From positions 62,001 to 126,000 of the forward strand of contig NZ_BMEQ01000006.1 of assembly GCF_014636775.1 (NCBI RefSeq): a stretch of 64,000 nucleotides of DNA, written 5' to 3'. The stretch is from Kocuria dechangensis (lineage in GTDB: Bacteria; Actinomycetota; Actinomycetes; Actinomycetales; Micrococcaceae). Position numbers and translations under genes: made by a program. How positions within the stretch are numbered: position 1 is the stretch's first letter; every line of letters begins with the position of its first letter. Under the pieces are notes generated by a model. It did not search any database. It had not been told where the DNA came from and saw nothing but the letters and a program-made list of their open reading frames with translations. Of the stretch, positions 43,982-52,715 are shown piece by piece.

Positions 43982-45556
43982 ATGGGCCACCAGGTAGCCC
44001 TCAGCTTCGAGGACGGCGTCACCAAGGTCATCAAGGTCGGCGACTACGAGACCGTCCTGGACGCCGCCTACAAGGCGCGCATCAACATTCCGGCGGACTG
44101 CCGCGACGGCGCCTGCGGCACCTGCAAGGCCTTCTGCGACTCCGGCACGTTCGACCCCGGGGACTTCATCGACGACGCCATGACCGAGGAGGAGCTCGAA
44201 AAGGGCTACCTCCTCACCTGCCAGGCGGTCCCGGAGTCCGACATGGCCATCCAGATCCCCGCGACCGCCGAGTCCGCGAAGACCTCCGCCGCCACGTTCA
44301 CCTCCACGCTCAAGGAGCTGAACAAGCACTCGGAGTCCACGATCTCCTTCACCCTGGACGTGCAGAAGCGGGACGCCCTGGCGTTCCTCCCCGGCCAGTA
44401 CGTCAACATCAAGGTCCCGGGCACCGACGCGGAGCGCTCCTACTCCTTCAGCAGCGGCCCCGAGGTCGAGGACGCGGCCTTCATGGTGCGCATCACCCCG
44501 CAGGGCGCGATGTCCGAGTACCTGCGCGACCGCGCCGCCGTCGGCGACACCATCGAGTTCACGGGCCCCTACGGCTCGTTCTTCCTGCGCGAGCCGAAGC
44601 GCCCCCTGCTGCTGCTCGCCGGCGGCACCGGCCTGGCCCCGCTCCTGTCGATCCTGGAGAAGCTCTCCGAGAACCCGCCCAGCACCCCCGTGCACCTGAT
44701 CTACGGCGTGACCCGCGAGGCGGACATCGTGGGCCTGGACTGGATCCGCGCGTACGAGGCGAAGCTCCCGGCCTTCACCTGGGACTACATCGCCTCCGAG
44801 GAGGGCACCTCCGCCCCGCACACCGGCTACGTCACCCAGATCATCGAGCCGCAGCACCTCAACGACGGCGACGTCGACGTCTACCTCTGCGGCCCGCCCC
44901 CCATGGTCAACGCCGTCTCCAAGTGGCTGGACACCGAGGGCGTCCAGCCCGCCAACTTCTACTTCGAGCGCTTCGCGCCCAAGGAGTCCACCGGCGGCGA
45001 CGCCGAGACCGGCGCGCCGGCCCCCGCCGAGAAGGTCGAGGCCGAGGGCGACACGATGACCCGCGCCGAGGCCGTCTCCTCGATGGAGACCGGCCGGCTG
45101 GAGTTCCGCAAGGAGGACAGCTTCGCCCACCTCGACGCCCGCATGGGCCTCGAGCTCGCGGTCACCGAGCTGATGCTGGGCCGCCTCACGGAGGAGCAGC
45201 TGCACCAGTTCCGCCGCCTCGCCGAGGCCACCACGCGCTCCGTGGGCGCGGGCACCGTCCAGGACCCCGAGGAGTACGTGCGGACCAACGAGGAGTTCCA
45301 CGAGTACCTCTTCCTGGTCTGCGACAACCCCACGCTGCTGGAGTCCTACCGGCGCCTGGACGTGCGCGAGCAGATGGCGGCGACCTTCGAGAAGGGCACC
45401 GAGATCTTCGCGCGGGTCGCCCAGGACCACCTCGACGTCGTCGAGGCCTTCGAGCAGAAGAACAAGGACCGCGCCCGCGAGGTCATCATGGCCCACGCCC
45501 GCGACGCCAAGGAGACCATGGCGACCGCGATCGACGCCAAGGAGGGCGGTCGCTGA
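43982..45556 (+). CDS. benC: Benzoate dioxygenase reductase with C-terminal FCD-like domain
   Basis: A 524-aa electron-transfer protein from NADH to BenAB. Residues 1-95 are a plant-type ferredoxin (Cys40, Cys45, Cys48, Cys80). Residues about 105-335 are the FAD/NAD reductase (RSYSFSSGP, PYGSFFLREP, LLAGGTGLAPLLSIL, VYLCGPPPM). After a Glu/Ala/Pro linker, residues about 370-520 add an all-helical domain with LELAVTELMLGRLTEEQL, EYVRTNEEFHEYLFLVCDNPTLLESYRRL and DHLDVVEAFEQKNKDRAREVIMAH, the layout of the FCD sensor domain of GntR regulators but with no DNA-binding part. Classical BenC is about 340 aa. AGGAGG precedes the ATG. Confidence 0.93.
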   Translation: MGHQVALSFEDGVTKVIKVGDYETVLDAAYKARINIPADCRDGACGTCKAFCDSGTFDPGDFIDDAMTEEELEKGYLLTCQAVPESDMAIQIPATAESAKTSAATFTSTLKELNKHSESTISFTLDVQKRDALAFLPGQYVNIKVPGTDAERSYSFSSGPEVEDAAFMVRITPQGAMSEYLRDRAAVGDTIEFTGPYGSFFLREPKRPLLLLAGGTGLAPLLSILEKLSENPPSTPVHLIYGVTREADIVGLDWIRAYEAKLPAFTWDYIASEEGTSAPHTGYVTQIIEPQHLNDGDVDVYLCGPPPMVNAVSKWLDTEGVQPANFYFERFAPKESTGGDAETGAPAPAEKVEAEGDTMTRAEAVSSMETGRLEFRKEDSFAHLDARMGLELAVTELMLGRLTEEQLHQFRRLAEATTRSVGAGTVQDPEEYVRTNEEFHEYLFLVCDNPTLLESYRRLDVREQMAATFEKGTEIFARVAQDHLDVVEAFEQKNKDRAREVIMAHARDAKETMATAIDAKEGGR

Positions 45557-46383
45557 TGGCCGCGCCGTACGCGGGCCAGTTCCTCACGCCGGGCCGCTTC
45601 GCCGGCAAGGTCGCGCTCGTGACCGGCTCCGCGCAGGGCATCGGCCAGAAGGTGGCCGAGCGGATCGGCGCCGAGGGCGGCGCCGTGGTCCTGGTGGACC
45701 GGGCCGAGCTCGTGCACGAGGTCGCCCGGGGCATCAACGACGCCGCAGAGGCGTCCGGCTCGGGCGGCTCCGCCACCTCGGTGACCGCGGACCTCGAGAC
45801 CTTCGCGGGCGCCCAGGAGGCCGTGGACGCGGCCCTGGCCGCCCACGGCCGGGTGGACGTGCTCGTCAACAACGTGGGCGGCACCATCTGGGCCCGTCCC
45901 TACGAGGAGTACGACGAGGAGAAGATCGAGAAGGAGATCCGCCGCTCGCTCTTCCCCACGCTGTGGTCCTGCCGCGCCGTGCTGCCGGCCATGCTGGAGC
46001 AGGGCTCGGGCACGATCGTCAACGTCTCCTCGGTCGCCACCCGCGGCATGAACCGGGTGCCCTACGCCGCGGCGAAGGGCGGGGTCAACGCCCTGACCCA
46101 GTCCCTGGCCATGGAGGTGGCCGGGCGCGGGATCCGCGTGGCCGCCACTGCCCCCGGCGGCACCGAGGCCCCGCCCCGCAGGGTCAAGCGCGGGCCCGAG
46201 GCCGAGAGCGCCACCGAGAAGGAGTGGTACCGCACGATCGTGGACCAGACCGTGGAGTCGTCGTTCATGAAGCGCTACGGCACGCTCGACGAGCAGGCCG
46301 CGCCCATCGTGTTCCTCGCCTCCGACGAGGCCTCCTACGTCACCGGCAGCGTCCTGCCGGTGGCCGGCGGGGACCTGGGCTGA
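45556..46383 (+). CDS. benD: 1,6-dihydroxycyclohexa-2,4-diene-1-carboxylate dehydrogenase
   Basis: Short-chain dehydrogenase that oxidises and decarboxylates the benzoate diol to catechol; 275 aa. Cofactor motif VTGSAQGIGQKVAERIG, NNVGGT, catalytic Ser in VNVSSVATRG and YAAAKGG (Tyr, Lys) are present. The start codon shares its first base with the benC stop (TGATG), so the two are coupled. Last structural gene of the ben operon. Confidence 0.95.
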   Translation: MAAPYAGQFLTPGRFAGKVALVTGSAQGIGQKVAERIGAEGGAVVLVDRAELVHEVARGINDAAEASGSGGSATSVTADLETFAGAQEAVDAALAAHGRVDVLVNNVGGTIWARPYEEYDEEKIEKEIRRSLFPTLWSCRAVLPAMLEQGSGTIVNVSSVATRGMNRVPYAAAKGGVNALTQSLAMEVAGRGIRVAATAPGGTEAPPRRVKRGPEAESATEKEWYRTIVDQTVESSFMKRYGTLDEQAAPIVFLASDEASYVTGSVLPVAGGDLG

Positions 46384-46444
46384 GCGTGCCGTGACGGAGG
46401 CCCGCCGGCGCGGCCGCTCGCCCCGCCGGGGTAGACTCGCGGCC

Positions 46445-49276
46445 ATGACGGCGGGCTTCCACCAGGGCGACTCCGGCGAGGAGTTCCCGCTCGTCGGCCG
46501 GGCGGACGTCTTCGAGGAGCTGCTGGAGACCTTGCGCACCGTGCGCAAGGGCCATGTGCGCGCGGTCGTCCTGAGCGGCCCGCCCGGCTCCGGCAAGACG
46601 GCCCTGCTGGAGCTCTTCCTGGAGCACTGCCGCTCCGTGGCCCGCGGCGTGCGCGTGCTCAGCGCCACCGGTGACGAGTGGGAGGCCCAGCTCGCCCTCG
46701 CCGGCTACTCCCAGCTCATGCTCACCGCGCCGCTGCGCTCGGCCAAGGGCTACGACGGCGGGCCCGCGCTGCCCTCGACCCCCGTCGCCCACCTCACCCC
46801 GGCCCAGGTGGTCAACTACGCGTCCACCCTCACCACGCACCTCGAGGGGCTGCAGGCGCGCGGCACCGTGGTCGTCACCGTCGACGACGTCCACCGGCTC
46901 GACGAGGAGAGCCTGCGCATCCTCGTGTTCGTGATGCGCCGCCTGCACGGCAAGCGGGTCATGTTCGTGCTGACCCTCGACCCCGGCCAGGCGGGGCGCG
47001 TGCCCACCGGGGTGCTCGACTTCCTCACCGGCCACCAGGTGATCAGGATCCCGCTGGAGCCGCTCGCCCCCCACCAGGTCCAGGACCTCGCCCGGCAGCT
47101 GTTCGGCCTCGACCTGAGCGCGACCGCCGCGCACGGGCTCGTGCGCCACACCGGCGGCGTGCCTCAGCAGATCGTGGAGCTGCTGAACGAGCTGCCCGAG
47201 GACACGTGGCAGTCGTGGTTCCCGTCCCTGCCCGCCAGCTCCCGGGTGCGGGCCCGCGTGCGCAGCGTGCTCGGCGACGCCTCCCCCGCCCTGGCCGACG
47301 TGGCCGAGGCGGTGTCCGTCCTGGGGCACAGCGCCGGGCTCGCGGAGGTCACCCACGTGAGCGGGGTGCAGGACGTCATGCCTCCCCTCGACGAGGGCCA
47401 CCGCGCCGGGCTCCTCAGGCTGTCCGTGGACCAGGCCCGCTCCGTCGTGGAGTTCTTCGAGCCCGGCGCCGCCGAGGCCGTCTACGAGGAGGTCGTCCCC
47501 AGCCGGCGGATCGAGCTGCACCGCCGCGCGGCGGCCACGGTCCAGGACGAGGGCGAGCGGCTGGGCCACCGCGTCTCCGCGACCCCCGGCCCGGACGAGC
47601 CCCTGGCCGAGGAGCTCGAGGACTTCGCCCGCCGCCAGGCCATGGTGGGCGCCTGGCAGGACGTCTCCACCGCCCTGTTCTCAGCGTCCCGGCTCTCCGC
47701 GGACCCTCGCGCCCGCAACGACCGCCTCCTGCGGGCCGTGGACGCCCTGGTGGGCTCGGGCAACATTGCGCAGGCGGACATGTGGGCCGCCGCCGTCGAC
47801 GCCATGCCCTCCTCCCCCCTGCGCTCCTCCGTGCTCGGCTACCTCTCCACGGTCTCGGGACAGAACCGCAGCGCCGGGACCCAGCTGGAGATGGCCTGGC
47901 GCACGTGCAACCCCGAGCAGGACCCGGGCGCCGCCGCGCAGATCGCCCAGCGCTTCACGCTGCACGGCGTCGCCTCCTGGGACGGGCCCCTCATCACCCG
48001 CTGGGCCGAGACGGCGATGTCCCTCACGGACCCCGGCACCCCCGCCCACATCGAGTCCGAGGCCATCTACGGGCTCGGGCTGTTCGCCCAGGGCAGGCTG
48101 CGGGAGGCGGAGCGCTCCTACGAGACCGCGTTCCGGCACGCGGCGGAGAACGCCCAGAAGCAGCGCGTGCAGATGGGCGCCGGATGGCTGGCGCTGCGCG
48201 CCGACGACGTCGAGACGGCGCTCGTGAACTTCGAGGCGGCGGCGCCCACCGAGTACCGCGGCGGGTCGCTGCGGATCTCCCTGTGGGCGGAGGCGTGGCT
48301 GGCCCGCACGCAGCTCGTGCTCGGCAACTGGGACGCGGCCGCCGCCACGGTGGCGCGCGCCTCCGTCCGGCTCGAGACCTCCCGGATGCCGCTGATCCGC
48401 CCGCTGCTGTACTGGACCGCCGCGGAGCTGTGGTCGATGCGCGGGGACTGGGACCGGGCCCGGCACTACGTCTCCCAGTCCGCGGTGCAGCCGGGCACCT
48501 ACCGGGCCATGCAGGTCCCGGCCAGCCTGGCCCGGGCCCGCTTCCACGAGGCGCGCGCGGACTACGAGAGCGCGCTCGCCGTGCTGCAGCCGCTGACGGA
48601 CATCGACCCGTGGACCGACGAGCGCGTGTCCTTCTGGCCGTGGCAGGACACCTACGTCAACGCCCTCGTCATGACGGACCAGCTCGACGCCGCCGACGCC
48701 TTCCTCACCGGCTTCGAGAGGCTGCGCCGCGAGCGCGAGATCCCCTCGGACCAGGCGCGCATGTCGTGGGCCCGGGGCCGGCTCGTGGCGGCCCAGGGGG
48801 ACCCGGACACGGCGCGGGAGCACTTCGAGGCCGCCCTGGGGCACCTGCGGGGGCTGAACCGGCCCTACCTGCGGGCGCGGATCAGCTTCGCGTACGGGCA
48901 GAGCATGCGCCGGGCGGGCAAGCGGCGCCTGGCGTCCTCGGTGCTGCGGGCCGCCCGCGACCTCTACGACTCCCTGGGGGCCACCACGTACGTGGACCGG
49001 TGCGACCGGGAGCTCAAGGCCACGGGGCTCGACGTCGGGAACCTGCCCGACCCCGCGGACCCGGTGCTCGCCGCCGTGGGCCGCACGCAGATCCAGCTCA
49101 CGGCCCAGGAGCAGGCGGTGGCCGAGCTCGTGTCGGCCGGGGCCACCAACAAGGAGACCGCCCGGGCCCTGTTCCTGGCGGAGAAGACCGTCCAGTACCA
49201 CCTGACGCGCATCTACGGGAAGCTCGGGATCCGCTCCCGCAGCGAGCTCGCCGCCCGCTACCGGCCCGCCGACTGA
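46445..49276 (+). CDS. benR: LAL-type LuxR family ATP-dependent regulator (BenR-like)
   Basis: A 943-aa MalT-like regulator. Walker A GPPGSGKTA and Walker B VVTVDDVHRLDEE lie in the first 170 residues (AAA/NACHT-type ATPase). A long helical-repeat sensor region (about 300-860) has TPR-like segments such as GRLREAERSYETAFRHAAENA. A C-terminal LuxR helix-turn-helix, LTAQEQAVAELVSAGATNKETARALFLAEKTVQYHLTRIYGKL, ends the protein. TAGACT is 7 nt before the ATG, so it may be transcribed alone as a leaderless mRNA. The place after benD matches the LuxR-type benR of Corynebacterium, so it probably activates ben (and perhaps cat). Confidence 0.9.
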   Translation: MTAGFHQGDSGEEFPLVGRADVFEELLETLRTVRKGHVRAVVLSGPPGSGKTALLELFLEHCRSVARGVRVLSATGDEWEAQLALAGYSQLMLTAPLRSAKGYDGGPALPSTPVAHLTPAQVVNYASTLTTHLEGLQARGTVVVTVDDVHRLDEESLRILVFVMRRLHGKRVMFVLTLDPGQAGRVPTGVLDFLTGHQVIRIPLEPLAPHQVQDLARQLFGLDLSATAAHGLVRHTGGVPQQIVELLNELPEDTWQSWFPSLPASSRVRARVRSVLGDASPALADVAEAVSVLGHSAGLAEVTHVSGVQDVMPPLDEGHRAGLLRLSVDQARSVVEFFEPGAAEAVYEEVVPSRRIELHRRAAATVQDEGERLGHRVSATPGPDEPLAEELEDFARRQAMVGAWQDVSTALFSASRLSADPRARNDRLLRAVDALVGSGNIAQADMWAAAVDAMPSSPLRSSVLGYLSTVSGQNRSAGTQLEMAWRTCNPEQDPGAAAQIAQRFTLHGVASWDGPLITRWAETAMSLTDPGTPAHIESEAIYGLGLFAQGRLREAERSYETAFRHAAENAQKQRVQMGAGWLALRADDVETALVNFEAAAPTEYRGGSLRISLWAEAWLARTQLVLGNWDAAAATVARASVRLETSRMPLIRPLLYWTAAELWSMRGDWDRARHYVSQSAVQPGTYRAMQVPASLARARFHEARADYESALAVLQPLTDIDPWTDERVSFWPWQDTYVNALVMTDQLDAADAFLTGFERLRREREIPSDQARMSWARGRLVAAQGDPDTAREHFEAALGHLRGLNRPYLRARISFAYGQSMRRAGKRRLASSVLRAARDLYDSLGATTYVDRCDRELKATGLDVGNLPDPADPVLAAVGRTQIQLTAQEQAVAELVSAGATNKETARALFLAEKTVQYHLTRIYGKLGIRSRSELAARYRPAD

Positions 49277-49374
49277 CACCCGCCGGCTGACACTCCCCGA
49301 CCGGCCTCGGCCGCCCGCCTCCGTCGCGCCGGTCCCCGTCGCACCCGCGGTCCCGTCGCACCTCCCCCAGGACG

Positions 49375-49413
49375 GCAGAGGAGCGCCGCCCGGGCCGGGC
49401 GGCGCTCCTCTGC
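49375..49413. terminator. Bidirectional terminator, 18-bp perfect stem
   Basis: 49375-49392 pairs with 49396-49413 around a 3-nt loop (GGC). It separates the plus-strand benR-like gene from the minus-strand catC. Confidence 0.88.
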
Positions 49414-49435
49414 CGCCTCGCGGCGGGGCTGCGTC

Positions 49436-49714
49436 CTACTTGACGTCGGAGGGGTGCTTGGCCAGCGGCACCACGGTGATGTCCATGTAGGGGAACAGCG
49501 GCAGGTTCTGCAGGATGTCGTGCAGCTCCTCGTTGGACTCGACGTCGAAGACCGAGTAGTTGGCGTACTCGCCCACGACGCGCCAGATCTCCGGCCACTT
49601 CCCGGAGCGCTGCAGCTCCTGGGAGTAGGCCTTCTCGGTGGCCTTGATCTCCGCGGCCTCCTCGGCGGGCATGTCGGTGGGGAGGTTGATGTCCATGTGG
49701 ACCAGGTACTTCAC
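49436..49714 (-). CDS. catC: Muconolactone delta-isomerase
   Basis: Isomerises muconolactone to 3-oxoadipate enol-lactone; 92 aa, the family length. Seen: KYLVHMDINLPTDMP, the catalytic-region KATEKAYSQELQRSGKW and NYSVFDVESNEELHDILQNLPLFPYMDI. GTG start at 49714 has GGAAGGA upstream. Third gene of the catR-catB-catC run, 73 nt after catB. Confidence 0.96.
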   Translation of the reverse strand: MKYLVHMDINLPTDMPAEEAAEIKATEKAYSQELQRSGKWPEIWRVVGEYANYSVFDVESNEELHDILQNLPLFPYMDITVVPLAKHPSDVK

Positions 49715-49787
49715 GGTGCGTCCTTCCGTCGGGATGGGGATTCGGGGTGAAAACTCGGGGTGCAGATCCGGGGTGCTGCGGGCGGGT

Positions 49788-50891
49788 CTAGCGGTCGGTG
49801 CGGTACTTCATGAGCTTCTCCTCGTCCACGGCGGTGCCCACGCCGGGCACCTGCGGGACTCGGATCCGGCCCTCGGAGATGACCACGGGCTCGGCGAGGA
49901 GGTCGTCGGCCATGTCCAGGAAGTTCGACAGCTCCCCGGCCCGCTTCGAGGTGTGGGCGAAGGCGGCGCCGAAGACCACGGAGGCCACCGTGCCGACCTG
50001 CGTGTCGATCTGGTTGCCGACGTAGACGTCCACGCCCATGCCCTCGGCCATGCCCACGATCTTCGCGGCCTCGGTGAAGCCCGAGCGGGCGGTCTTCACC
50101 GCCAGCAGGTTCGCCCCGCCGGTGAGGATCTCCCGGGCGGCCTCCCCGAGGTTCGGCGCCGACTCGTCCGCGGCGATGGGGATCATCGACTTCTCCACGA
50201 GCCGGCGCCGGCCGAGCACCTCGCGGGCGTCGTCGGGCTCCTCGAGGAACTGCAGGCCCAGGTCGGCGGTGCGGCGCAGCACCTCCATGGCCTCGTTGGC
50301 GGACCAGCCGCGGTTGGCGTCCATGTAGATCTCGGCGTCCTCGCCCAGGCCCTCGCGCAGCACGCGGGCGGCCTCGACGTCGAGGCCGATCGGGTGCCGG
50401 CCGGTCTTGAGCTTGAACGTGGAGATGCCGTAGGTCTCGCGGAACTGAACGGCCAGGTCCAGCAGCTCGGCGGCCGGCTTGAAGCCCAGCATGTGGGAGA
50501 CCCGCATGGAGTCGGTGAACCCGCCCAGCAGCTTGGTCACGGGCTGCCCGAGGGCCTGGCCGATGACGTCCCACAGGGCGATGTCCACCGCCCCCTTGGC
50601 GGTCTCGTTGTGGATGGTCCTCGCCATGACGGTCTGGGCCTTCTCGCGGTCGAAGACGTCCAGGCCGACCAGCTGGGGCGCGAAGATGTCGTGGACCACC
50701 GCCACGATGGACTTCTGGGTCTCGCCGTAGGTGTAGGGCCGCGGCGGGGTGTCGGCCGTGCCCACGATCCCGTCGTCGGTGGTGACGCGCACCAGCACGT
50801 GGTCCGCCTCGTGGACGGCGCCCGAGGCGAAGTGCAGCGGATGGACGTAGGGGATCGAGTAGGGGATCGCCTCGATGGTCGCGATCTTCAT
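49788..50891 (-). CDS. catB: Muconate cycloisomerase
   Basis: Converts cis,cis-muconate to muconolactone; 367 aa, enolase superfamily. The catalytic Lys pair is in STFKLKTGRHP; metal ligands are in MDANRGW (Asp), FLEEPD (Glu) and AADESAP (Asp); the second base Lys is in LAVKTARSGFTEA. ATG at 50891 has AAAGG about 12 nt upstream. Lies between the LysR gene and catC on the same strand. Confidence 0.94.
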   Translation of the reverse strand: MKIATIEAIPYSIPYVHPLHFASGAVHEADHVLVRVTTDDGIVGTADTPPRPYTYGETQKSIVAVVHDIFAPQLVGLDVFDREKAQTVMARTIHNETAKGAVDIALWDVIGQALGQPVTKLLGGFTDSMRVSHMLGFKPAAELLDLAVQFRETYGISTFKLKTGRHPIGLDVEAARVLREGLGEDAEIYMDANRGWSANEAMEVLRRTADLGLQFLEEPDDAREVLGRRRLVEKSMIPIAADESAPNLGEAAREILTGGANLLAVKTARSGFTEAAKIVGMAEGMGVDVYVGNQIDTQVGTVASVVFGAAFAHTSKRAGELSNFLDMADDLLAEPVVISEGRIRVPQVPGVGTAVDEEKLMKYRTDR

Positions 50892-50947
50892 GGGCGGGCG
50901 GGCCTTTCTGTGGCGGGTCTGGCGGATCGGGGACGGGCGGGACGGGC

Positions 50948-51841
50948 TCAGCGCGCGGCGGCGGCGTCCTCGTGGGCGCCGACGACGAGGTCGAGGAAGT
51001 TGTGCAGCAGCGCGGAGCGGTCGTCCCGCCGCCACGCGACGGCGAGCTCCACCTCCGGGGCGTCCTCGATGTCCCGGTAGACGACGCCCTCGAGCTGGAA
51101 GGCGCGCACGGTCGCGGGGACGACGGCCACGCCGCCGCCGGCGGCCACGAAGGACAGCAGCGTGGAGGTCTCCCCCGCCACCTGGGCGATGCGGGGCTGG
51201 AAGCCGGCCTGGCGGCACATGTCCGCCGCGGTGCGGTACAGCACCGATTCGGGCGGGTAGGTGATGAACTCCTGGTCCTGCAGCTCGCGCACGGCCAGGG
51301 GCCGGTCGACGGCGAGGGCGCTGAAGGAGGGCATGGCCACCACGAGCGGCTCGCTGGTGACGATGCGGTAGTCGATGTCCTGGGACGCGACGGGCGGGCG
51401 GAGCAGGGCGGCGTCCAGGGTGTGGTCCCGCAGCCCCTCCTCCATGGCGGGGGTGAGCATCTCGCCGTGCAGGGTCAGGGACAGCCCCGGCATGCTCTCC
51501 TTGGCGCGCCGCACGATCCGCGGCATCACACCGTAGGTGGCGGAGCCGGAGAAGCCCACGCGGAGCACGCCGGTGGCGCCCTGCCCCACCTGGTACACGT
51601 CGGCCTTGAGCGCCTCGATCTCGTTGATGATCCGCCGGCCGCGGTCCAGCAGGACCTGCCCGGCCGCGGTGAGGTCCACGCGCCGGGTGGTGCGGTCCAG
51701 CAGGCGCACGCCCAGCTGCTCCTCGAGCTGGCGGATCTGCTGGGACAGGGGCGGCTGGGCCATGTGCAGCCGCTTGGCCGCGCGGCCGAAGTGGCGCTCC
51801 TCGGCGACCGCGATGAAGTAGTTGAGCTGGCGGATCTCCAT
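50948..51841 (-). CDS. catR: LysR family transcriptional regulator (CatR-like)
   Basis: A 297-aa LysR protein. The HTH is FGRAAKRLHMAQPPLSQQIRQLEEQLGVRLLDRTTRRVDLTAAG, followed by a periplasmic-binding-like effector domain (SFSALAVDRPLAVRELQDQEFITYP and beyond). CatR/BenM relatives sense cis,cis-muconate. It is upstream of catB on the same strand (56-nt gap) rather than divergent from it, and divergent from the flavin-reductase-like gene. The 222-nt divergent region holds an AT-rich stretch (51908-51955) likely to contain its promoter. Confidence 0.88.
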   Translation of the reverse strand: MEIRQLNYFIAVAEERHFGRAAKRLHMAQPPLSQQIRQLEEQLGVRLLDRTTRRVDLTAAGQVLLDRGRRIINEIEALKADVYQVGQGATGVLRVGFSGSATYGVMPRIVRRAKESMPGLSLTLHGEMLTPAMEEGLRDHTLDAALLRPPVASQDIDYRIVTSEPLVVAMPSFSALAVDRPLAVRELQDQEFITYPPESVLYRTAADMCRQAGFQPRIAQVAGETSTLLSFVAAGGGVAVVPATVRAFQLEGVVYRDIEDAPEVELAVAWRRDDRSALLHNFLDLVVGAHEDAAAAR

Positions 51842-52063
51842 CGAGGGCAGCCGTCCTTCCGTTCGGTCCGCGGCGCGGTCGCCGTCGACCACCGGGTGTT
51901 CATTGATCCACAGAATACCCATAAAGAGCCTGATTAGGACATCCTTTTGCCACAATTGGCTCCGGTCCCCCTCCGCCGCCGCTCCGGTTCCGGGGCGGCA
52001 CCGTGGCGGCGGCGTGGCGGCACCGGGGCGGAGCCGTGGCAGCGGCGCAGGGGAAGTGGTGCA

Positions 52064-52687
52064 ATGGGAGCCATGCGCACCGACGTCCCCGCCGACCGGC
52101 ACGGTTCGTTCGCCCGTGTGGTGAAGAACCTGGTCCTGCCCCGCCCCATCGCCTGGGTGAGCACCCTCTCCGCGGCCGGGGTCGACAACCTCGCCCCGCA
52201 CTCGTTCTTCACGGTGGCCTCGACCACCCCCACGGTCGTGCAGTTCGTCTCGACCGGGGAGAAGGACAGCCTCCGCAACATCCGGGCGACCGGGGAGTTC
52301 GTGGTGAACCTGGCCCCCGCCGAGCTGTTCGAGCAGATCAACGCCACGAGCACCGACTACCCGGCGGAGATCAGCGAGTTCGACGCCGTGGGCCTCACCC
52401 GGGAGCCCTCGCTCACCGTGGCCGCGCCGCGGGTGGCGGAGTCCCCCGCGGCCATCGAGTGCCGTCTGTTCCGGGACCCCCTGCAGATCGGCGACGGCTT
52501 CCTGGTCTTCGGCGAGGTGACGCACGTGGCCGTGGCGGAGGAGGCCATGGGCGAGCGCGGACCGGTGGTCCAGCGGCTGCACCCCATCGCCCGGCTCGGC
52601 CACGACGAGTGGGGCGAGCTCGGGCGGATCCGCTCGATCCGGCGGATCCCCTACCGGGTCGCCGACCCGGAGGCGGACCTGCCCTGA
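52064..52687 (+). CDS. Flavin reductase-like / FMN-binding split-barrel protein
   Basis: A 207-aa flavin reductase domain protein. Seen: RPIAWVSTLSAAGVDNLAPHSFFTVASTTPTVVQF, the family start with FMN-contact residues, KDSLRNIRATGEFVVNLAP and a conserved IECRLFRDPLQIGDG. ATG at 52064 is chosen because GGGGAAG lies about 9 nt upstream; ATG 52073 has no usable spacing. Divergent from catR, so CatR may control it. No partner monooxygenase is adjacent; the LLM protein at 34690 is a distant possibility only. Confidence 0.85.
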   Translation: MGAMRTDVPADRHGSFARVVKNLVLPRPIAWVSTLSAAGVDNLAPHSFFTVASTTPTVVQFVSTGEKDSLRNIRATGEFVVNLAPAELFEQINATSTDYPAEISEFDAVGLTREPSLTVAAPRVAESPAAIECRLFRDPLQIGDGFLVFGEVTHVAVAEEAMGERGPVVQRLHPIARLGHDEWGELGRIRSIRRIPYRVADPEADLP

Positions 52688-52715
52688 CCGCCGCGGGCCC
52701 GGGCCGGGGCGGGGC

